Assembly: GCA_964418325.1 (NCBI GenBank)
Contig: CAYQLC010000045.1
Location: 1 to 5,731, forward strand
DNA: 5,731 nucleotides
Direction of reading: 5' to 3'
DNA from: IMCC26077 sp964418325
Lineage (GTDB): Bacteria > Actinomycetota > Actinomycetes > Nanopelagicales > Nanopelagicaceae
Below, piece by piece: positions 5,276 through 5,731 of the stretch; positions within the stretch are counted from its first letter, which is position 1; each line of letters opens with the position of its first letter. A program made the position numbers and the translations under genes. Under the pieces are notes generated by a model that searched no databases, was not told where the DNA came from, and was given only the letters and a program-made list of their open reading frames with translations.

Positions 5276-5279
5276 CGCG

Positions 5280-5731
5280 ATGAGCGAGAATTCAAATTCA
5301 AATAAGCCCCTCATCATTGACGTTGCGCCCGTCACGAAGAAAGCGCCAAAACATTTTGCTGATCTCACACCAGATGAGCGAATCGCTGCGGTTAAAGAGT
5401 TAGGCGAGCAAGGGTTTCGTGCAAAACAGTTAGCCAATCACTATTTCGCTCGCCACAGCGATGATCCAAAAGAGTGGACAGATATCTCGCCAGCTATCGC
5501 AGAGAAGTTGGCAAGTGCCCTCTTTCCACAACTTCTAACGTTGGTGCGAACCATCGAATGCGATGGTGGCGCTACCCGAAAAGACTTGTGGAAGATGCAC
5601 GATGGCGTGCTCGTCGAAAGCGTTTTAATGCGTTATCCCGATCGGGCAACGCTATGTATCTCATCGCAAGCAGGGTGTGGCATGAACTGCCCATTCTGCG
5701 CGACTGGACAAGCTGGCTTAACAAGAAATTT
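5280..5731 (+). CDS. rlmN: Dual-specificity 23S rRNA / tRNA adenine-C2 methyltransferase RlmN, 3'-truncated by the window edge
   Basis: Radical-SAM enzyme that methylates C2 of A2503 in 23S rRNA (E. coli numbering) and of A37 in certain tRNAs. From the ATG, 150 complete codons are seen of an expected ~350-380. The N-terminal accessory domain occupies about residues 25-100, with the family feature GEQGFRAKQLANHYF (42-56). The catalytic domain then begins with KMHDGVLVESVLMRY (105-119) and the motif SQAGCGMNCPFCATG (129-143). Cys133, Cys137 and Cys140 form the CxxxCxxC site for the 4Fe-4S cluster. The two further cysteines needed for the ping-pong methyl transfer would lie elsewhere, at least one beyond the window. 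The start is 4 bases after the cdsA stop, with GGGG at 5269-5272 as a poor ribosome-binding match, so translation is probably coupled. Its sister Cfr (C8 methylation) is less likely given the housekeeping context. Confidence 0.95.
   Translation, partial: MSENSNSNKPLIIDVAPVTKKAPKHFADLTPDERIAAVKELGEQGFRAKQLANHYFARHSDDPKEWTDISPAIAEKLASALFPQLLTLVRTIECDGGATRKDLWKMHDGVLVESVLMRYPDRATLCISSQAGCGMNCPFCATGQAGLTRN

Overview
The window is a stretch of conserved housekeeping genes from an actinobacterium. It carries the end of a XerC-type recombinase gene, a small secreted M23 (LytM-like) peptidase gene on the opposite strand, then a co-directional run rpsB - tsf - pyrH - frr - cdsA - rlmN. The same neighbourhood, including a secreted M23-family protein diverging from rpsB with xerC beyond it, is known from Mycobacterium and relatives. 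The protein sequences also look actinobacterial: the start of S2, the GAGAGMPFFTTD loop of PyrH, and the CLHWG ending of the M23 active site. Base composition looks intermediate, by eye about half G+C, which is low for the phylum. A streamlined freshwater lineage (Nanopelagicales-like) or a mid-GC Microbacteriaceae would fit, but this is an inference and not a firm assignment. A run of exactly 100 N shows that this is a draft scaffold.

Layout: 1-873 is xerC, missing only its first dozen or so codons, on the + strand. Bases 874-880 separate it from the convergent M23 gene at 881-1429 (- strand). Bases 1430-1711 form a 282-base divergent control region. Its M23-proximal half is rich in G4/C4 tracts with an 8-base direct repeat. 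Its rpsB-proximal half can fold into several hairpins, the last ending just before the rpsB ribosome binding site. Then come rpsB (1712-2494), tsf (2550-3122, interrupted by the assembly gap at 2786-2885), pyrH (3136-3843), frr (3855-4421), cdsA (4439-5275) and the first half of rlmN (5280 to the window end).

The six + strand genes are separated by 55, 13, 11, 17 and 4 bases with no convincing terminator between them, so they are probably one transcription unit. It links ribosome assembly (S2), elongation (EF-Ts), UMP phosphorylation (PyrH), ribosome recycling (RRF), CDP-diacylglycerol synthesis (CdsA) and rRNA/tRNA methylation (RlmN), all growth-rate-related functions. The upstream pair acts in chromosome dimer resolution (XerC) and, probably, cell-wall hydrolysis (M23).

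I do not see a new biological system here. The points most worth a second look are the structured rpsB leader, the tsf gap that is almost certainly mis-sized, the M23 active site lacking one canonical histidine, and a hairpin across the frr stop codon just before a cdsA start that has no visible Shine-Dalgarno sequence.
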